Below are positions 26,332 through 34,228 of a DNA stretch of 64,000 nt, piece by piece. The stretch covers positions 992,001-1,056,000 of the forward strand of contig NZ_AP023356.1 of assembly GCF_018324205.1 (NCBI RefSeq), in the 5' to 3' direction. The notes under the pieces were generated by a model that made no database searches, was not told where the DNA came from, and saw only the letters and a program-made list of their open reading frames with translations. A program made the translations under genes and the position numbers. Source of the DNA: Actinoplanes ianthinogenes. Lineage in GTDB: Bacteria; Actinomycetota; Actinomycetes; Mycobacteriales; Micromonosporaceae. How positions within the stretch are numbered: the stretch's first letter is position 1; each line of letters opens with the position of its first letter.

Positions 26332-26363
26332 AGGGCCGCTCCGCCACAACGCAGAGCGGCCCT
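26332..26363 (+). terminator. Intrinsic terminator after the VTC operon
   Basis: A perfect 10 bp stem, AGGGCCGCTC (26332-26341) with GAGCGGCCCT (26354-26363), without a long T run, as usual in actinobacteria. Confidence 0.75.
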
Positions 26364-26428
26364 CACCCGCACCAGACCACGCAGCCGCTGGTCACCGCAG
26401 CCCGACGACCCGCCCAGATCCACCCCGT

Positions 26429-26485
26429 CCGGCTGGCCCTGGCCGCCCTACCCGAGCCCGAGAAAGGGCCCTGGGGGCCAGCCGG
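26429..26485. repeat. Single double-hairpin repeat element
   Basis: The outer stem CCGGCTGGCC (26429-26438) pairs perfectly with GGCCAGCCGG (26476-26485); the inner stem is GCCCT (26445-26449) with AGGGC (26465-26469). Same plan as the tandem arrays at 8691 and 62091. Confidence 0.8.
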
Positions 26486-26634
26486 GGTTTGGCTGTGCGG
26501 CGGGTTCTGATTGCGGGGCGGGACCGCTTTGGTCGTACACAAATCGGGTGTTGATCCTGAATAACCGCGGCCCAGCGCGGCGCGTGCCGTGCGACTATCC
26601 CCAGGCCCGACAAAAGCGGATATCAGGAGACAAC

Positions 26635-27705
26635 GTGGGTCGGATCGCGAAACGCCGTGCGCCGTTCTGGGCGCGGCTCGGAGTCGCCGCCGGCAGCCTG
26701 CTGCTCGCACCGGCCCTCATCGCCGGGCAGGCGGCGCCGGGTTTCAGCAGTCCAGCGGCGGCCGGCACGATCGCCGGACCGCTGAATCTGCTGCTCGTCG
26801 GCATCGACCCGCGCAACGATCACACCGCCCCGCTGGCCGACTCGATCGTCGTGGCGCACATCCCGGCGGACCGGCACGGGATCTTCCTCTTCTCCATCCC
26901 GCGGGATCTCGTGGTCACGATCCCGGCGTTCGCGAAGTCCGGGACGCCCGCGCAGCGCAGCAAGATCAACGCGGCGATGGGGCTGGGCAGCCGGCTCGGC
27001 GGGGATCGGTACAGCGCCGCGCAGGGCTTCGAACTGCTCGCCCAGACCGTCGGGAACGTCACCGGGATCCGGAAGTTCGACGCGGGGGCGGTGCTCAACT
27101 TCGGCGGCTTCACCAAGATGGTCGAGGCGGTCGGCGGGCTGTCGATGCCGATCGACCAGACGGTCGTCTCCGAGCACCGCAAACCGGACGGCACGCCGCG
27201 TGACCGGCTGCCCGAGTGCCCCGGGCACGACAACTGCCACCGGCCCTACGTCGGCCCGCAGAAGGTCTACCCGAAAAGCGACAAACCGGTGCACCTCCAG
27301 CCGTGGCAGGCGCTCGACTTCGTCCGGCAGCGCTATGGCCTGCCCCGCTCCGACTACGACCGGCAGCGGCACCAGCGCCAGTTCCTGAAAGCCCTGGCCA
27401 AGAAGCTGAAGCGGACGGTCCTCAGCACCCCGGACGGCCTGTTCCGGACCACCACCGCGATCGGCGACTCACTGACCTTCATCGGCGGTGGTCACAGCCT
27501 CGCCGAGTGGGCCGCCTCGCTCAGGGACATGCACCTCAACGCCATGACCGGCCTCGGCCTGCCCGGCGGCCCGCTGTTCGAGAACGGCCTGTACCGCGGC
27601 GAACAGCTCCCGGCCCGGGTGACCCCGTTCTTCACCGCGGTGGCCACCGACCGGATCCCGCAGTACCTGCTGGCCAATCCGGGCGTGGTGACCGTCGACG
27701 GCTAG
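26635..27705 (+). CDS. LytR-CpsA-Psr (LCP) family protein
   Basis: 356 residues. The GTG at 26635 has CAGGAGA upstream. An N-terminal membrane anchor (about 14-32) precedes the LCP domain, with LNLLLVGIDPRND, LADSIVVAHIPADR, FSIPRDLVVTIP (catalytic Arg/Asp), KINAAMGLGS, and DYDRQRHQRQFLKAL. LCP proteins transfer polyprenyl-linked glycopolymers to peptidoglycan outside the membrane. An insert with DRLPECPGHDNCHRPYVGP carries two cysteines that may form a disulfide. It is convergent with the MBL gene, overlapping by CTAG. Confidence 0.9.
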   Translation: MGRIAKRRAPFWARLGVAAGSLLLAPALIAGQAAPGFSSPAAAGTIAGPLNLLLVGIDPRNDHTAPLADSIVVAHIPADRHGIFLFSIPRDLVVTIPAFAKSGTPAQRSKINAAMGLGSRLGGDRYSAAQGFELLAQTVGNVTGIRKFDAGAVLNFGGFTKMVEAVGGLSMPIDQTVVSEHRKPDGTPRDRLPECPGHDNCHRPYVGPQKVYPKSDKPVHLQPWQALDFVRQRYGLPRSDYDRQRHQRQFLKALAKKLKRTVLSTPDGLFRTTTAIGDSLTFIGGGHSLAEWAASLRDMHLNAMTGLGLPGGPLFENGLYRGEQLPARVTPFFTAVATDRIPQYLLANPGVVTVDG

Positions 27706-28319
27706 GAACCCAGAGCGGCGTGCTCGGCGGCGATCGTGGTGTCCGGGCCGTGGCCGGTGTGGACCACGGTGCCGCCGGGCAGCGGGAACAGCTTCGCCCG
27801 GATCGAGGTGACGATCAGGTCGCCGTCGGAGTAGGAGCGGCCGGTCGCGCCCGGGCCGCCCTGGAACAGGGTGTCGCCGGTGAAGACGCAGCCCAGCTCC
27901 GGGGCGTAGAGGCAGACGGCGCCCGGGGCGTGGCCCGGGGTGTGCAGGACGGTCAGGCCGATCCCGGCCACCTCGACGCGGTCGCCGTCGGACAGGTCCT
28001 TGTCCCAGGTGGTGCCGGGGCCGTGGGTGAGCTCCCAGAGCGGCAGCTCGGCCGGGTGCAGCAGGATCGGCGCGCCGGTGCGCTCGCGCAGGGCCGGGGC
28101 GACCCGGACGTGGTCGTCGTGGGCGTGGGTGCAGACGATCGCGGTGACCCGGCGGTCGCCGACGATCGCGAGGATGGCGTCGACGTCGTGCGGGGCGTCG
28201 ATCACCACGCACTCGGTGTCGTCACCGACGACCCAGACGTTGTTGTCGACGTCGAAGGTCTGCCCGTCGAGGCTGAACGTCCCGCTGACCACGCCGTGAT
28301 CCACCCGTGCCCGCTGCAT
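27702..28319 (-). CDS. Glyoxalase II-like MBL-fold hydrolase
   Basis: 205 residues. Zinc motifs CTHAHDDHVRVAP, HTPGHAPGAV, FTGDTLFQGG and HTGHGPDTTI are all present. Short single-domain members like this act on thioesters, for example mycothiol-dependent hydroxyacylglutathione-hydrolase analogues in actinobacteria; this is an inference. The start is ATG 28319, since the upstream frame to 28391 is Gly/Arg-rich. Stop codons of this gene and the LCP gene share CTAG. Confidence 0.87.
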   Translation of the reverse strand: MQRARVDHGVVSGTFSLDGQTFDVDNNVWVVGDDTECVVIDAPHDVDAILAIVGDRRVTAIVCTHAHDDHVRVAPALRERTGAPILLHPAELPLWELTHGPGTTWDKDLSDGDRVEVAGIGLTVLHTPGHAPGAVCLYAPELGCVFTGDTLFQGGPGATGRSYSDGDLIVTSIRAKLFPLPGGTVVHTGHGPDTTIAAEHAALGS

Positions 28320-28412
28320 CCCCCGATTCTGCCCTGCGAGCCCGGGAGTGTTCGCCGCTCCCCCGACTTCCCGGCGCGGGCCGGCCGGCACGCACGGCCG
28401 GCCCGTTCCGGG

Positions 28413-28910
28413 TCAGGCGGCGCAGGCCGCCTTGAGGTCCTTGATCGCGGCGTTCAGGTCCGCCTTGCTCGGGGCCTTCTTCGGGTTCTCGTTCCAGGCC
28501 TTGTCGAGCTCGTCCATGGCCGCCTCGACCTTGCCGGCCGCCGCGGACACCGTCTCGTTCGCGCCGATCGCGTAAGCGGTCATCGCGGTGGCGCCCGCGA
28601 TGTACTGGGCCGACACCGCAATGTATCCGGCCGGCGGCCCGATCTTCTCGGCGTCGGCCGCCTTCTTGACCGTGTCGTCGACCGCCTTGAGCAGCTGGGT
28701 GCAGGCCTTCTTGGTGGCGGCGTCGACGGTGGCCGCGGCCTCCGTGGTGGGTGCGGCCTCCGTGGTGGGTGCGGCCGCCGGAGCGCTCGCCGCGGGGGCG
28801 GCTTCGGACTTGGGTGCCGGGTCGCAGGCCGTGAGGGCCAGGACGGCCAGGACGGACGGAACGATGACCCCGTGAATACGTCGCACTACATTCCTTACTT
28901 TCAATGACAT
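28413..28910 (-). CDS. Small secreted helical lipoprotein
   Basis: 165 residues. A signal peptide ends in the lipobox LTACDP. A low-complexity Ala/Pro/Thr stretch (two copies of APTTEA, at about residues 46-58) leads to a helical domain with two cysteines (KKACTQLL and LKAACAA) that could bridge. No family recognised. Repeats and linker suggest an envelope-exposed protein on a flexible tether. Confidence 0.65.
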   Translation of the reverse strand: MSLKVRNVVRRIHGVIVPSVLAVLALTACDPAPKSEAAPAASAPAAAPTTEAAPTTEAAATVDAATKKACTQLLKAVDDTVKKAADAEKIGPPAGYIAVSAQYIAGATAMTAYAIGANETVSAAAGKVEAAMDELDKAWNENPKKAPSKADLNAAIKDLKAACAA

Positions 28911-28931
28911 CTGCGCCGGAAAGGTAGCAGA

Positions 28932-29666
28932 TCAGCGTCGGGCCAGCAGGGAGAAGGCGTTCGGGAGGCGGCCCGACCAGGCCGCGGCCTGCAGGTCGCC
29001 CCAGCGCCAGAACGGCTCCGCGTACTCGGCCAGGTGCTCGATGGTGAAGCCGGCGCCGATCAGCGTGGTGACGATCTCGCCGAGCGTCCACTGCGACTCG
29101 ACGGCGCCGTTGGCCGGGAACGTGTCGTTGACGAACGAACGGGTGAAGTAGCTGCGGTCCGGGCGGATCCGCGGCTCGTCCTCGTCCCAGCTCCACAACG
29201 GCACGGCCGGATGTCCCTCGTAGATGAACAGGTGACCGCCCGGTCGCAGCACCCGGTGCAGATCACGCGCCCACGCGCCCAGGTCGCGCATCCAGATCAG
29301 CGCGCCCTTGCCGGTGTAGACGAGGTCACTGCTGGCGTCGCGGACCGGCAGGCCGGGCAGCTTGCCGACCAGGTAACGGACCGGCAGGCCGGCCTGCTCG
29401 GCGCGGCGCTGGGCGGCGGCCACCGCCCGCGGGCTGTAGTCGACGCCGAGCACCGAGCGCGCCCCGGCCTTGGCGAGGGCGATGTCGTCGGCGCCGTCGC
29501 CGCTCTGCGGATGGACCACGTCCGGGGCGGCGGCCAGGATCTCGGCGAGCAGCTCCCGCTCGGCCGGCCACAGCGCCCGTTCGCTCAGCGCGAAGGCGAG
29601 GATCTCGTCGGACTCGTCCTCGTACTTGCCGGAAACGGCCTCCCAGGCCTGTCGTGTCTGATCCAC
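28932..29666 (-). CDS. Class I SAM-dependent methyltransferase
   Basis: 244 residues from GTG 29666 (DQTRQAWEAVSGKYEDES). The nucleotide-binding region deviates from the usual GxGxG, reading VVHPQSGDGADDIALAKAGA, but motif II (SVLGVDYSPRAVAAAQRRAE) and the post-motif DLVYTGKGALIWMRDL fit methyltransferase family 11. The open frame runs on to 29849 with Pro/Arg-rich residues antisense to the next gene and is not used. The substrate is unknown. Possibly regulated from the 76 bp region shared with the divergent glycosidase gene. Confidence 0.85.
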   Translation of the reverse strand: MDQTRQAWEAVSGKYEDESDEILAFALSERALWPAERELLAEILAAAPDVVHPQSGDGADDIALAKAGARSVLGVDYSPRAVAAAQRRAEQAGLPVRYLVGKLPGLPVRDASSDLVYTGKGALIWMRDLGAWARDLHRVLRPGGHLFIYEGHPAVPLWSWDEDEPRIRPDRSYFTRSFVNDTFPANGAVESQWTLGEIVTTLIGAGFTIEHLAEYAEPFWRWGDLQAAAWSGRLPNAFSLLARR

Positions 29667-29742
29667 GCGGCGGACGGTAGTCGACAGAGGGTGGACGGCC
29701 GCAACACAGTTCCGGCACAAGGAGCGCCGCTTCACTCGGCTC

Positions 29743-30690
29743 GTGACCAGTGAGAACATCTCCAAGAAGCGACTCTCCCGGCGCGGATTCCTGGGCGGTG
29801 GCCTGGGCGTTCTGGCCGCGGCCGCCGGTGGTGGCGGATGGGCGCTCAATCGTTATGTCATCGATCACGTCGAGGTGTCCGGCGCGTCCGCGCTGACCGC
29901 GGCCAACGTCGTCGAGGCGCAGGCCGCGAGCGACGGGACGGCGACCGCGACGTCCTACACCAGCGACACCGCGACGATCACGATCAGCACCGTGAGCACC
30001 GGGTCCGGCAGCGACAAGGTGACCTATTTCGTCGCCGACGTCCAGGTCACCGACGCCACCATCGTGCGGTCGGCGTTCGCGAACGATCAGTTCGGCGAGA
30101 ACATCACCGCCAACCCGTCGACGATCGCGAAGAGCGTGAACGCGGTGCTGGCGATCAACGGGGACTACTACGGGTTCCGGGACACCGGGATCGTGATCCG
30201 CAACGGGGTCACGTTCCGGGACTCCGGGGCGCGGCAGGGGCTGGCTTTCTACGCCGACGGCAGCGCGAAAATCTACGACGAGACGGCGACCAGTGCGGAC
30301 GAGCTGATCGCGGCCGGGGTGTGGAACACGCTGTCGTTCGGGCCGGGGTTGGTCGAGGACGGCAAGGTGCTCAGCGGGATCGACCGGGTGGAGGTGGACA
30401 CCAACTTCGGCAACCACTCCATCCAGGGGAACCAGCCGCGGACCGGGGTCGGGCTGATCGAGGAGAACCACCTGCTCTGGGTGGTGGTGGACGGGCGCAG
30501 CAGCGGGTACAGCCTGGGCGTCTCGATGACCGAGTTCGCGCAGATCTTCGCGGATCGGGGCGCGCGGGTGGCGTACAACATCGACGGCGGCGGGTCGTCG
30601 GCAATGGTCTTCCGGGGCTCGCTGGTGAACAACCCGCTCGGCACGGGCCAGGAGCGCGGCACCAGCGACATCCTCTACGTGGCCGGGTGA
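29743..30690 (+). CDS. Tat-exported phosphodiester glycosidase family (NAGPA-like) protein
   Basis: 315 residues. A twin-arginine signal, SRRGFLGGGLGVLAAAAGG, begins at residue 12. The mature domain has AINGDYYGFRDTGIVIRNG, LSFGPGLVEDGK, RTGVGLIEENHLLWVVVDG and YNIDGGGSSAMVF, the NAGPA/DUF2233 hallmarks; the Asp-rich pocket hydrolyses sugar phosphodiesters. It overlaps the glycosyltransferase gene by GTGA, so cell-wall or exopolysaccharide processing is a reasonable joint role. Confidence 0.88.
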   Translation: MTSENISKKRLSRRGFLGGGLGVLAAAAGGGGWALNRYVIDHVEVSGASALTAANVVEAQAASDGTATATSYTSDTATITISTVSTGSGSDKVTYFVADVQVTDATIVRSAFANDQFGENITANPSTIAKSVNAVLAINGDYYGFRDTGIVIRNGVTFRDSGARQGLAFYADGSAKIYDETATSADELIAAGVWNTLSFGPGLVEDGKVLSGIDRVEVDTNFGNHSIQGNQPRTGVGLIEENHLLWVVVDGRSSGYSLGVSMTEFAQIFADRGARVAYNIDGGGSSAMVFRGSLVNNPLGTGQERGTSDILYVAG

Positions 30691-32003
30691 TCGGGATGCT
30701 CGTGCTGATCCCCGCCTACCAGCCGGACGGGCGGCTGGCCGACCTGGTCCGGGCGCTGGGCCGGCACCCTGTGCTGGTCGTGGACGACGGGAGCGGTCCG
30801 GCGTACGCGGAGTTCTTCGACCGGGCACGCCGGGCCGGCGCCGAGGTGGTCACGCTGGACCGGAACCGCGGCAAGGGCTTCGCGCTGCGGGCCGGGTTCG
30901 CGCACGCGGCCGCCCACCATCCCGGGCACGACGTGGTCTGCGCGGACAGTGACGGCCAGCATCGGCCGGCGGACATCGAGGCGGTGGCGGCCCGGGTCGG
31001 TGCCGGGGGCGCCGCGATGGTGCTCGGGGTGCGCCGGTTCACCGGGACGGTGCCGGTCCGCAGCAGGTTCGGGAACTCCGCGACGCGCGTGCTGTTCCGG
31101 CTGGTCACGGGCATCGCGGTGACCGACACGCAGACCGGGCTGCGCGGCTATCCGGCACGGATGCTCGGCTGGCTGGGCCGGGTGCCCGGCGACCGTTTCG
31201 AATATGAGCTGCGGCTCCTGCTGCGCGCGGCCCGCGAACGCCTGACCGTCGAGCAGGTCGAGATCGCCACGGTCTACCTGGACGGCAACCGCTCGTCACA
31301 CTTCCGCCCGCTGCGCGACTCGGCCCGCGTCTACGGCCCGCTGCTCGGCTTCGCCGCGTCGTCGCTGCTGGCCTTCGCCGTCGACGCCGCCCTGCTCGCG
31401 ATCCTGGTGTCGGTCACCGGTCAGCTCGTCCTGTCCGCGGTGACGGCCCGCCTGGTCAGCGCGACCCTCAACTACTCGATCAACCGAACCGCCGTCTTCG
31501 ATCGCGTCCCGCACCGCCGGGCCGCCCCACGCTACGCCGCCCTGGCCGCCCTGTCGCTGACCGCGAACGTCCTGCTCCTCGGCCGGCTGACGGACCTGCT
31601 GGGCTCGCTCGTCCTGGCCAAACCGCTCACCGAGGCAACGCTGTTCGCCGCCGGTTTCCTCGCCCAGCGAGCGTTCGTCTTCAGCCGCGGCCGGGAGGCG
31701 CGAGGTGGGCAGACGGTACCGGTGGGCGACGCGGCCTTCAGCCGCGGCCGAGAGGCGCGAGGTGGGCAGACGGTCCCGGTGGGCGACGCGGCCTTCAGCA
31801 CGCCGCGACCGATTTCCGGTACGCCGGGCAGCGCGCCCCCGAGCGAGCGGTCGCGATGGCGCCCCGCCGTGGCCGGCGGTCCCGAGGTCGCGACAACGGC
31901 GCAGCCCCCGGCCGACCCGCCGGCCGCCGGGCCGGCGGGTGGCCCGTCGCGCTCCGGCACCGCGGCGGTCTCGTCCGGGGTGACCTGGGCCGGGAATGGA
32001 TGA
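30687..32003 (+). CDS. GT2 glycosyltransferase fused to GtrA membrane domain, with repeat-bearing tail
   Basis: 438 residues. The GT2 domain (1-205) has VLIPAYQPDG, VLVVDDGSG, CADSDGQHRPADIEA (DXD-like) and TDTQTGLRGYPARML, as in dolichol-phosphate mannose synthase-like enzymes that load sugars onto polyprenyl phosphate. Four membrane helices (about 210-330) form a GtrA domain that flips such lipids. After the usual GtrA end (RAFVF) a tail of about 105 residues follows, with a 19-residue unit, SRGREARGGQTVPVGDAAF, present twice. The start is GTG 30687, overlapping the previous stop; ATG 30696 is possible. Confidence 0.88.
   Translation: MIGMLVLIPAYQPDGRLADLVRALGRHPVLVVDDGSGPAYAEFFDRARRAGAEVVTLDRNRGKGFALRAGFAHAAAHHPGHDVVCADSDGQHRPADIEAVAARVGAGGAAMVLGVRRFTGTVPVRSRFGNSATRVLFRLVTGIAVTDTQTGLRGYPARMLGWLGRVPGDRFEYELRLLLRAARERLTVEQVEIATVYLDGNRSSHFRPLRDSARVYGPLLGFAASSLLAFAVDAALLAILVSVTGQLVLSAVTARLVSATLNYSINRTAVFDRVPHRRAAPRYAALAALSLTANVLLLGRLTDLLGSLVLAKPLTEATLFAAGFLAQRAFVFSRGREARGGQTVPVGDAAFSRGREARGGQTVPVGDAAFSTPRPISGTPGSAPPSERSRWRPAVAGGPEVATTAQPPADPPAAGPAGGPSRSGTAAVSSGVTWAGNG
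31680..31793 (+). repeat. Two 57 bp tandem units inside the GT2-GtrA gene
   Basis: Units at 31680-31736 and 31737-31793 differ at only a couple of bases and keep the frame (19 codons). They lie in the C-terminal tail after the conserved domains. Confidence 0.9.
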
Positions 32004-32034
32004 TGCGGCCGGTGCTTGGCCACCGACCGCATCA
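32001..32034. terminator. Terminator between convergent genes
   Basis: The stem TGATGCGG (32001-32008) pairs with CCGCATCA (32027-32034), and an inner GGTG pairs with CACC, followed by TTT. It contains the stop codon of the glycosyltransferase gene. Confidence 0.75.
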
Positions 32035-32056
32035 TTTCCCGCTGAGCGTAGTCCTC

Positions 32057-33505
32057 TTAGTCCGGGAGCGCAGCGTCAGCCGTGGCCGAGTGCTTCGGAA
32101 TGATCAGCGCCAGCACGGCGGCGAGCACCGCCGCGCCGGCGCAGAGGGCGAACAGCAGCTGGTAGGCCCCCAGGGTGGGCAGCTCGTGGCCGCCGAGGTT
32201 CATCGTTTTCGCGGCCAGGACCGCACCGCCGATGGCGCTCGCCAGCGAACTGCCGACGCTGCGGAACAGAGCGTTCAGACCGTTCGCCGCGGCCAGCTCG
32301 GAGAGCGGGGTGGCGTGCGAGATGAGGCCGGGCATCGCGGCGTAGGCGATGCCGGTGCCGGCGCCCGCGATGGTGGCGCCGAGGATCACCTGGAACAGGC
32401 TGTCGGTCAGGAGGATCCGGGAACCGAAGCCGAGCGCGATGATCAGCGAACCGATGATCAGCGCGGTGCGCGGGGCCAGTTTCGCCGACAGCGGCGAGAG
32501 CAGCAGCATGATGATGCCGCCGGGCAGCATGCAGAGTCCGCCGACCAGGACCGACTTGCCGAATCCGTAACCGGTGACGGCCGGCATCTGCACGTAGGTC
32601 GCCGTGCCGATCAGGGTGGCGAACAGCGCGAAGCCGACGAACAGCGAGGCGAGGTTGGTGAGCAGCAGGGCCGGGCGGGCTGTGGTGCGCACGTCCACCA
32701 GCGGGGACTTCAGCTTCAACTCGACCAGGACGAAGACGACCAGCAGCACGGCGGCGGCGACCAGCAGGCCGATGGTGAGCGGGTCGCTCCAGCCCCATTT
32801 CGAGCCCTGCGCGAGGGGGAGCAGCAGGGCGAGCATCGCGGCGCCGAGCAGGACGGTGCCGAAGTAGTCCATCCGGCCCTTGCCGGCCCGCGGCGGGTTG
32901 GGCACCAGGGCGACGATGCCCGGGATGGCGAGGAGGCCGCCGACCACGCAGATCCAGAACAGGACGTGATAGTCCGCATACTCCGCGATCAGGCCGGAGA
33001 GCGGCAGGCCGAGCGCGCCGCCGACGCCGAGCATGGCGCTGATCAGGGCGATGCCGGCGGCCGAGTGCTCGCGGGGCAGGGTGACGCCGACCAGGCTGAT
33101 GCTCAGCGGGACGGTGGCGACCGCGAGGCCGACGATCGACCGGCCGACGATCATCGGGGCGAGCGAGTCGGAGAGCGCGCAGACCAGCGAGCCGAGGACC
33201 AGCGCGCCGAGCGAGACGAGCACCATCAGCTTGGTGCCGAACAGGTCGCCGAGGCGGCCGAAGGCGGGCACCGCGACGGCGCCGACCAGCAGCGTCGAGG
33301 TGAGCAGCCAGGCGATGCCGTCGCTGCTCGCATGCAGGTCGACGCCCAGCTCGGACATGACCGGGACCAGCAGGGACTGGGTGAGCGACACCATCAGCGC
33401 GGCGGTGCCGATCACCAGCAGGACGATCAGCTGCTTGCCGGTCCAGGAGGATCTCGGCGTGGCGCCGGACTCCTCGGACTGTGTCACAGCGGCGGCTTGG
33501 GACAT
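32057..33505 (-). CDS. MFS drug/proton antiporter (DHA2-type, 14 TM)
   Basis: 482 residues with about 14 hydrophobic segments. The MFS motif A is present as GRLGDLFGTKLMVLVS and motif C-like glycines are in SAMLGVGGALGLPLSG. DHA2 exporters of this kind pump toxic organic compounds. AGGAG lies six bases before the ATG. A TetR gene is divergent, and a perfect inverted repeat lies between the two start codons, so regulation by that TetR is very likely. Confidence 0.9.
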   Translation of the reverse strand: MSQAAAVTQSEESGATPRSSWTGKQLIVLLVIGTAALMVSLTQSLLVPVMSELGVDLHASSDGIAWLLTSTLLVGAVAVPAFGRLGDLFGTKLMVLVSLGALVLGSLVCALSDSLAPMIVGRSIVGLAVATVPLSISLVGVTLPREHSAAGIALISAMLGVGGALGLPLSGLIAEYADYHVLFWICVVGGLLAIPGIVALVPNPPRAGKGRMDYFGTVLLGAAMLALLLPLAQGSKWGWSDPLTIGLLVAAAVLLVVFVLVELKLKSPLVDVRTTARPALLLTNLASLFVGFALFATLIGTATYVQMPAVTGYGFGKSVLVGGLCMLPGGIIMLLLSPLSAKLAPRTALIIGSLIIALGFGSRILLTDSLFQVILGATIAGAGTGIAYAAMPGLISHATPLSELAAANGLNALFRSVGSSLASAIGGAVLAAKTMNLGGHELPTLGAYQLLFALCAGAAVLAAVLALIIPKHSATADAALPD

Positions 33506-33521
33506 GAAGGCTCCTTCTGCG

Positions 33522-33542
33522 TTGTGGCAGACTGTGCCACAA
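33522..33542. promoter_or_regulatory. TetR operator between exporter and regulator genes
   Basis: TTGTGGCA (33522-33529), 5 bp, TGCCACAA (33535-33542) is a perfect inverted repeat. A shorter palindrome, GGCAG AGC CTGCC, follows at 33543-33555 and may be a second half-site cluster. Confidence 0.7.
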
Positions 33543-33587
33543 GGCAGAGCCTGCCACGAAAAGGGGCACCGGGCGGCGTCAGGAAGA

Positions 33588-34175
33588 ATGCTTGAGATGG
33601 GGATCACCAACCTTCGGGACCGCAAGCGAGAGCAGAACCGGATCGCCACCGTGCGGGCGGCCTGGACGCTGTTCATCGAGCGTGGTTACGACCACGTGAC
33701 GGTCAGCGACATCTGCCTCGCGGCGGACATCGCCCCGCGCACCTTCCACCGGTATTTCGCCGGCAAGGAGGACGTGGTCGCCGAGCCGGTCCGGCAGATG
33801 ACCACGATCGTCACCGAGTACGTGACCGGCGCGGCCGCGGGACTGAGCGACCGGGAGGTGCTGCGCGAGGCGATGGTCCTGGTGGCCCGCTACGTGGTCG
33901 AGCACCGGGACCTGTTGATCGCCCTGCGCACGGTGGCCCAGCAGTCCACCCACCTGAAGGCCTCCCAGACGGTGGTCCGCACCGAGACCGAGCCGGACAT
34001 CGCCGCCCTGCTCGACGCCCGGCACCCGGACGGCGAGCCCGGCCAGTGGCGGCGCCGGCTGCTGGTCGGCTGCACCACCGCGGCGTTCCGGGTGTGGTAC
34101 GAGGACTTTCTCCGCGGCGACCTGCCCGACCCGATGGCCCACCTGGCCGAGGTCCTGGACGCGGCCGGCACCTGA
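33588..34175 (+). CDS. TetR-family regulator of the divergent MFS exporter
   Basis: 195 residues. The HTH is RIATVRAAWTLFIERGYDHV followed by TVSDICLAADIAPRTFHRYF, then AGKEDVV. The ligand domain is helical and of normal length. The start at ATG 33588 is close to an AGGAAG; ATG 33597 (MGITNLRDRKRE) is equally possible. Its position and the inverted repeat upstream suggest it represses both itself and the exporter until a substrate drug binds. Confidence 0.88.
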   Translation: MLEMGITNLRDRKREQNRIATVRAAWTLFIERGYDHVTVSDICLAADIAPRTFHRYFAGKEDVVAEPVRQMTTIVTEYVTGAAAGLSDREVLREAMVLVARYVVEHRDLLIALRTVAQQSTHLKASQTVVRTETEPDIAALLDARHPDGEPGQWRRRLLVGCTTAAFRVWYEDFLRGDLPDPMAHLAEVLDAAGT

Positions 34176-34228
34176 GTCGCAACCGCACGGGTCCGGCCCG
34201 GCGACCCGCGGCGTCCGACAGTTTCCGG

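Larger units (their letters stand above)
26319..26634. other. Intergenic region with terminator and hairpin repeat
   Basis: Besides the terminator and the double-hairpin element, the AT-richer part at about 26510-26630 probably holds the promoter of the LCP gene; I cannot fix the -35/-10 boxes. Confidence 0.5.

Noticed and set aside
24297-26423. 708-codon minus-strand frame
   Set aside because: It lies opposite the beta-helix lipoprotein gene and has the composition of a GC-rich shadow.
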